DNA from: an uncultured Prevotella sp. | GTDB taxonomy: Bacteria > Bacteroidota > Bacteroidia > Bacteroidales > Bacteroidaceae | Direction: 5' to 3' | NCBI GenBank assembly: GCA_905210845.1 | Contig: CAJLYG010000105.1 | Span: forward strand, 1-10,407 | Length of the DNA: 10,407 nucleotides | In this document: positions 6,484 through 10,407 of the stretch, in pieces | Layout: each line of letters opens with the position of its first letter | How positions within the stretch are numbered: the first letter of the stretch is position 1 | Position numbers and translations under genes: made by a program | The notes under the pieces: generated by a model | Told to the model about the DNA's origin: nothing | The model's input: only the letters and a program-made list of their open reading frames with translations | Database searches by the model: none

Positions 6484-8028
6484 CTAAATGATTCCATTAT
6501 ATTTCTCATCGATCACCTTATCAAGAATTTCGTCCAAGAGATCCATCAATTTGTAGGCAACCCTATCCGTGCCATATTTCTGTGTCTTGACAGCTTGTTG
6601 TGAAGCCTTGTTCAGAGCCGACAATAAAGTCTTGTAGTCGATCGTTGACTTAAAGATCCCACTTTTAGGAACGATATCCGTCAGGCAATCGCTCAATTTC
6701 TCCGTATTGAGATTAAAGGGGACAAAGCTACGCTGATTGCCCCGTAATTCCTTGAGCCACTGAAGGTAAGAGACAAAGAAGTTGGCTGTCAATGTAGAGA
6801 AGAAAGATGTGGAAAGAAAGCCGTTGCCCAATTCTGGCTTATCCTCTGTATATCCCCTGCCAATGTCATTACGGAACTGATGGGTAATATACATATATGC
6901 CAAATGGAATTTGATCAACTGCCGGTTGAACATGCTACGGGTTGGCAAGCCGAAATCCTTCAGGCTCAGCGTTGTCTTGTCGTTGGCCAGTCCATACTCC
7001 TTGTAAATGGGGTTTTGAGCATTCCCATTCACAGTCCGCAACTGGTCATCGGGAATAGACAGAAAATCCAAGATAGCAAGGGCACCAACATATTCCACGA
7101 CATGAGCATCATTACGCTGCCCGTTCCCTCCCGGATCATTGAAATAAGGATTGGAAGGCACCTCATCACCTAAGTAATAGCAAGCATTCACCTTAGAAAA
7201 AGGCAGATCCACGCCATTCTGTCTGAGCCCGGTCAGGTTATCATGATAATAAAACAGAGCCGACTTCGTCTTGGAGATAAAGTCAGCCCTGGAGATCGGA
7301 CTATTCTCATCTTGCTGCACATTGAAATAAGGCAGGACTGTCAAGGCCCCAATACGGGCATCACGCAAGTCGCCGCGGTTATTGATCATGGCATTGTTAC
7401 CCGCATTCCGGATATTCTTCACGATAATAGGATACCCTGCAGCCCCAGTGCCACCAAAAATGGAACTGACAATAAAGATACGGTCACGCTTCTGAAAGAC
7501 ATTTGAGAACTGCCGGAATTCCTCAGAGTCCTTAAATTCATTGAGGGCTACACTGCCAATATTCGGGCTTCCGACAAACCCTATATCCATTTTTGTATCC
7601 AACTGATCATTGGAGAACATCATGGAGCATAAAGCTTGGTTGGCTGTATCCAACGTACTGTATGCAATAAAATCTTGGAATTTCTTGGATTGAATGGCCC
7701 CCATATTAAAAAGGAAGGTATCACTGAGGTTAGACCCATTCGGAAGGATGTCACTCAAGGTAGAGATCTTCACGGAAAAGAAGCCTTTCGTCACATCCAC
7801 AGATGATCCATATAATGCCTGACGTATCTGTCGATACCATCGTAGTAAGTTCTCCGTACGCTTTAAGTCCTCATTTGCCTTATGAGGATCTACGATGATA
7901 GGGACAATCTCCAAGGGCATAGGCTGACCAGCCTCATCCAAAGGATGTATTCCCGCAGCCAACTGCATAACAAGTGGACGCATCACACGGGATCCGGTTC
8001 CACCTACGAGGAAAAGAAATAGTCTCAT
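6484..8028 (-). CDS. Tubulin/FtsZ-like GTPase family protein
   Basis: 514 residues. The N-terminus begins directly with a hydrophobic strand and glycine loop, FLFLVGGTGSRV (G9, G10, G12), matching the T1 nucleotide loop of FtsZ. A strand IVPIIVD ending in D47 corresponds to the T2 region. The tubulin signature loop T4 is SSIFGGTGAAGYPI (G192-G198), preceded by a hydrophobic strand RIFIVSS. ARIGALTVLPYF (225-236) matches the following strand, where FtsZ has VVTKPF. This fits the tubulin-like family (Pfam Tubulin_2-like) rather than true FtsZ. The T7 catalytic loop (NxDxxD) that completes GTP hydrolysis in FtsZ is not recognisable, and the C-terminal half (240-514) is divergent and largely helical. 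It lacks a membrane segment, so cytosolic. It sits between the 4-TM membrane gene (33 bases) and the actin/Hsp70-like gene (17 bases). GTP binding is likely; polymerisation is inferred. Confidence 0.85.
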   Translation of the reverse strand: MRLFLFLVGGTGSRVMRPLVMQLAAGIHPLDEAGQPMPLEIVPIIVDPHKANEDLKRTENLLRWYRQIRQALYGSSVDVTKGFFSVKISTLSDILPNGSNLSDTFLFNMGAIQSKKFQDFIAYSTLDTANQALCSMMFSNDQLDTKMDIGFVGSPNIGSVALNEFKDSEEFRQFSNVFQKRDRIFIVSSIFGGTGAAGYPIIVKNIRNAGNNAMINNRGDLRDARIGALTVLPYFNVQQDENSPISRADFISKTKSALFYYHDNLTGLRQNGVDLPFSKVNACYYLGDEVPSNPYFNDPGGNGQRNDAHVVEYVGALAILDFLSIPDDQLRTVNGNAQNPIYKEYGLANDKTTLSLKDFGLPTRSMFNRQLIKFHLAYMYITHQFRNDIGRGYTEDKPELGNGFLSTSFFSTLTANFFVSYLQWLKELRGNQRSFVPFNLNTEKLSDCLTDIVPKSGIFKSTIDYKTLLSALNKASQQAVKTQKYGTDRVAYKLMDLLDEILDKVIDEKYNGII

Positions 8029-8061
8029 TTCGCTAACAATTGAGGATTATTCTATGTATGA

Positions 8062-8505
8062 CTATTCAGGAATCGGGGTATGACGGCAGTTTACAGACCA
8101 CCAACGGATCGAAAAGGATACCACTACGAATAACATCAATTCGATGAGTACGTCACGCATACAGAAATTAAACAACTGAGTTGAGAGATCATATCCCCCA
8201 CTGGAAAGCACATAATCAATCAATATATAGACCAAGATGGGTGAGATAATCGCAGCCGCGCCCGCCATGATCAACCAGTGATACCAGCGACTGAAACGAA
8301 CAGAGTCGATGACATAGTAAAAGCCGAGTGCCATCAGCCACGCCACGCCCACCGTCGCCAATGCGGCTATGAAGTAAAGGGACTCATTCCACATTGCGTT
8401 TGAGAACTCATTATCATCGTAAAACCACTCAAGAATGGGAGAAGGGAAGACCAGGAAGAGAAGCGAGATCACAATCCCTAAAATAAACATTATCGAATTC
8501 TTCAT
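8062..8505 (-). CDS. Four-helix integral membrane protein
   Basis: 147 residues dominated by four hydrophobic segments at about 4-20, 43-66, 76-97 and 116-134, with short charged loops. Positively charged residues near the second loop (VRFSRWYHW, 69-77) and the C-terminus (IRWWSVNCRH) suggest both ends face the cytosol. The first loop (FYDDNEFSNAMWNE) is acidic and probably periplasmic. I recognise no family or catalytic motif. It starts 12 bases after the lipoprotein gene and ends 33 bases before the tubulin-like gene, so it is well placed to be the inner-membrane link between the periplasmic vWA lipoprotein and the cytosolic NTPases. That link is inferred from gene order only. Confidence 0.85.
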   Translation of the reverse strand: MKNSIMFILGIVISLLFLVFPSPILEWFYDDNEFSNAMWNESLYFIAALATVGVAWLMALGFYYVIDSVRFSRWYHWLIMAGAAAIISPILVYILIDYVLSSGGYDLSTQLFNFCMRDVLIELMLFVVVSFSIRWWSVNCRHTPIPE

Positions 8506-8517
8506 CTTGCGTATATA

Positions 8518-10026
8518 TTATTTAGAAAATTTCAGGTCCATCTTGAAGTAATAAGGCGTTCCATCCGAATTCTTCTGGTAACTGTCATAAATTCCTTGCA
8601 GCAGATATTTCAACCCAAACGTAGTATTGCTGAAATTGCCATTAGAGAGATTTGTATCATCATCATTAGAGGAAGACTGTACCCAGCCCGGCAAACGGTT
8701 GACCAACTGAATAGCTACATCTTGGTCGTGGCTCACCTGTTTCATCTCCAGGATAAAGAGATGGGTGGCAGAACCTAAGTACTGCCGCTCATTGGGCTTC
8801 ACATCTCGAGATGATATTCTCTTGATTTCCTTGATGACGAGATCATCATCCGAGCTTATCTGATAATTGGAAGGATCTGTCAAATAATGATCATCGATGA
8901 ACATTCCACTCAGGTCGACGGCTAAAGCAAGCCGCAGGTCACCTGAATTCTCATCAGGAGAAATGTCCTTAATCCTGGTAATCTGAGTTCCCTGTCCATG
9001 CTCCGGATGAAAGCGTCCCCGGATCTTCGGATCGTTCAAAAGCAAAGAGTAATAAGGATGATAGATGCCATTTGTATCAAAAAGATACATATTCTGATAA
9101 CCGCGTAGTTCAGAAAAATGACAGAAGGATGCATAGTTCTTGTCTTTCGACAACCGTGCCATGTTTGCGTTGCTTCCGACAATCACGATATAATAAGGGC
9201 GGTATCCACTATAGTTCTTTCCTGTGGAAGGTGCATTATAAGAATAGTAAGGACCCTGATAACTGCCACGCATCTTGATAATCAGCATGGACTTATCCTT
9301 TACCTGCGCTTTGAAAACAGCATTGGTCATTCCCTGTGCTTCGGCGAAAACTTTTTGCGGATTAATGCCAAGCATCGATTTTGTGGAATAGATCATGTCG
9401 GTCACCAAGATGCTTAGCTCATTCTTCCCTGTTTTGTTCAACAGATCTGTGAAGATTTTAGAAAAATCAGTATAGCTGGGATCACCCAATCCCTTGGTAG
9501 ACTCAAAGATATTAGGATCGGATATAAACTTGCTGAACCCCTGCGGATACTTGTTCACGCTACTATTAACAACATATATCCGATTATCATCATTGTTTCC
9601 CGGAAGATTATTTAAGAGCTGGACAATAGCAGCCTTAAAAGATCCATCTCCATGGGGAGCATCATAAGGTGTCATACTTCCTGACCGCTCTAAATAAAAG
9701 TTGACAGTAAAGTACTCTTTTTCTCCTATGCCAATAAAAGCAATCTCCTTAGGCGGGCGACGATGAGAGAAAAACTGCGAGATGTACTCCGTTACAGCAT
9801 CTGCATTGATTTGACCGTCTTTATAGAACTCATGCCATTTTGCTTGATGGGAATCCAAATAATCCGTTATCTTCTTCCAGTCACCCGCATCAATGGTAGC
9901 ATCCGCATCTGCTAATTCCACCAATAACCTGTTAAATTCCTTTTTTTGTTTGTTCCCACAGCCAGATAGGAAAAAAACAAATAGGAAGAGGACACTATAT
10001 AATGATATCTTATTCCATTTTTCCAT
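8518..10026 (-). CDS. Lipoprotein with von Willebrand factor A-like domain
   Basis: 502 residues. The N-terminus is a type II signal peptide: basic start, hydrophobic core and lipobox LSGC with the lipidated cysteine at C23. The residues after it (GNKQKK) are basic rather than the acidic run of the Bacteroidota surface-export signal, so the protein is probably anchored facing the periplasm. A vWA-like domain spans about 104-300. Its first strand FTVNFYLERSGSM gives the metal-site motif as E113-x-S115-x-S117 instead of the usual DxSxS; a candidate Thr (T186, SYTDFSKIF) and Asp (D210, SILVTD) complete the site in order. Residues 360-500 form a second, beta-rich domain (LRLALAVDLSG, HLFILEMKQ). 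vWA domains bind protein partners through a divalent metal. It is the first gene of the operon, with a promoter-like element 33 bases upstream. There is no clear Shine-Dalgarno before the ATG, as is usual in Bacteroidota. Confidence 0.85.
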   Translation of the reverse strand: MEKWNKISLYSVLFLFVFFLSGCGNKQKKEFNRLLVELADADATIDAGDWKKITDYLDSHQAKWHEFYKDGQINADAVTEYISQFFSHRRPPKEIAFIGIGEKEYFTVNFYLERSGSMTPYDAPHGDGSFKAAIVQLLNNLPGNNDDNRIYVVNSSVNKYPQGFSKFISDPNIFESTKGLGDPSYTDFSKIFTDLLNKTGKNELSILVTDMIYSTKSMLGINPQKVFAEAQGMTNAVFKAQVKDKSMLIIKMRGSYQGPYYSYNAPSTGKNYSGYRPYYIVIVGSNANMARLSKDKNYASFCHFSELRGYQNMYLFDTNGIYHPYYSLLLNDPKIRGRFHPEHGQGTQITRIKDISPDENSGDLRLALAVDLSGMFIDDHYLTDPSNYQISSDDDLVIKEIKRISSRDVKPNERQYLGSATHLFILEMKQVSHDQDVAIQLVNRLPGWVQSSSNDDDTNLSNGNFSNTTFGLKYLLQGIYDSYQKNSDGTPYYFKMDLKFSK

Positions 10027-10058
10027 ATTGGTTAGACGATTTATATCCAGTTTAGTTG

Positions 10059-10066
10059 CAAAGATA
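10059..10066 (-). promoter_or_regulatory. Bacteroides-type -7 promoter element (TATCTTTG) for the operon
   Basis: On the minus strand the sequence reads TTAGTATCTTTGCA, containing TATCTTTG, an exact match to the Bacteroides -7 consensus TAnnTTTG in its most common context. It would start transcription near 10052 and give the lipoprotein gene a short leader of about 25 bases. A TTG -33 box is not evident; the upstream region is A/T-rich with a seven-T run. It is the only promoter-like site I see ahead of the six-gene operon. Confidence 0.6.
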
Positions 10067-10068
10067 CT

Positions 10069-10086
10069 AAAAAAAGAATGATTCTT
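10069..10086 (-). terminator. Weak hairpin plus T run after the upstream zinc-ribbon gene
   Basis: On the minus strand AAGAA, a TCA loop and TTCTT run into a seven-T tract (complement of 10069-10075). The stem is only five A/T-rich pairs, so this is a marginal terminator for the gene ending at 10130. It also overlaps the region upstream of the operon's promoter-like element, so the T run may simply belong to that promoter. Confidence 0.25.
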
Positions 10087-10129
10087 ACACTTTTCAGTCT
10101 AAGATTTAATAATAATCAACAAACAAAAG

Positions 10130-10407
10130 TCAATCATTGATGGCTCCACAATGCGGACATCTACCCTTGTGGTGCAACTTTGCCCCACAGTTCCCACAGA
10201 TATAATAAGCCCTATGATGAACAAAATACTGACTCAAGGAAAAATAGAAATAAAAGGCAAGGATCACATAGCCCAAATAATACAGAGTTGTGACACTGAA
10301 GATCAAATAATCGATGGCGCAGACTGCTGCCAGTCCACACAAGTAAAGGACAGCCTCACCATACGGCAGCTGATGGAAAGCATCCAGCCCGTCCATGTCC
10401 GGCAGCC
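10130..10407 (-). CDS. Membrane protein with C-terminal zinc ribbon, 5'-truncated
   Basis: The frame is open to the window edge (codons for L-P-D precede the ATG at 10396, and that ATG has no ribosome-binding site), so the start is probably outside the window. Counting from that Met, 88 residues are seen: a short polar stretch, two adjacent hydrophobic segments (about 14-34 and 37-57) and a C-terminal zinc ribbon with C67-x2-C70 and C80-x2-C83 (ICGNCGAKLHHKGRCPHCGA). The two-helix hairpin would put both ends on the same side, most likely the cytosol, where zinc ribbons usually sit. Family not recognised. It has the same orientation as the six-gene operon but is separated by 103 bases containing a promoter-like element, so it is probably a separate transcript. 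The shared zinc-ribbon-plus-membrane theme with the gene at 1428-2282 suggests, but does not prove, a related role. Confidence 0.75.
   Translation of the reverse strand, partial: LPDMDGLDAFHQLPYGEAVLYLCGLAAVCAIDYLIFSVTTLYYLGYVILAFYFYFSLSQYFVHHRAYYICGNCGAKLHHKGRCPHCGAIND

Noticed and set aside
6484..8028. Housekeeping FtsZ
   Set aside because: The glycine loops are tubulin-like, but the T4 loop, missing T7 motif, 514-residue length and absence of division-cluster neighbours do not fit FtsZ.

Overview
The window looks like Bacteroidota DNA, most likely Bacteroidales (Bacteroides, Parabacteroides or Prevotella type). The reasons are a 3'-terminal outer-membrane beta-barrel gene of a kind common in that order, promoter-like motifs matching the Bacteroides -7 consensus TAnnTTTG, mostly weak Shine-Dalgarno sequences, and moderate base composition. 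There are no tRNA or rRNA genes, CRISPR arrays, transposases or integrases.

Layout. Positions 1-1014 (+) hold the end of a beta-barrel protein gene. Positions 1015-1427 contain no large gene. They hold a strong hairpin (1018-1045), a candidate 29-codon membrane-peptide gene on the minus strand (1086-1175) with a 9-codon leader ORF, and a candidate promoter (1287-1294). From 10026 down to 1428 six tightly spaced minus-strand genes form what looks like one operon. In order of transcription they encode: a lipoprotein with a von Willebrand A-like domain, a four-helix membrane protein, a tubulin/FtsZ-like GTPase, a giant actin/Hsp70-fold ATPase with a ~595-residue N-terminal extension, a coiled-coil protein, and a zinc-ribbon/transmembrane/extracytoplasmic-domain protein. 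A promoter-like element lies at 10059-10066. Upstream, in the same orientation, is the 3' part of another membrane protein ending in a zinc ribbon (10130-10407).

Interpretation. The operon joins the two classic cytoskeletal NTPase folds (tubulin and actin/Hsp70) with a cell-envelope vWA lipoprotein and membrane anchors. This fits an envelope-attached, NTP-driven assembly or chaperone machine. The lipoprotein would sit on the extracytoplasmic side, the 4-TM and zinc-ribbon/TM proteins would cross the inner membrane, and the two NTPases plus the coiled-coil protein would act in the cytosol. I do not recognise it as a named, characterised system. Tubulin-like proteins encoded next to vWA proteins have been described in comparative genomics (the FtsZ-like families proposed to act in membrane remodelling), and that is the nearest precedent I can name. 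The physiological role is inference.
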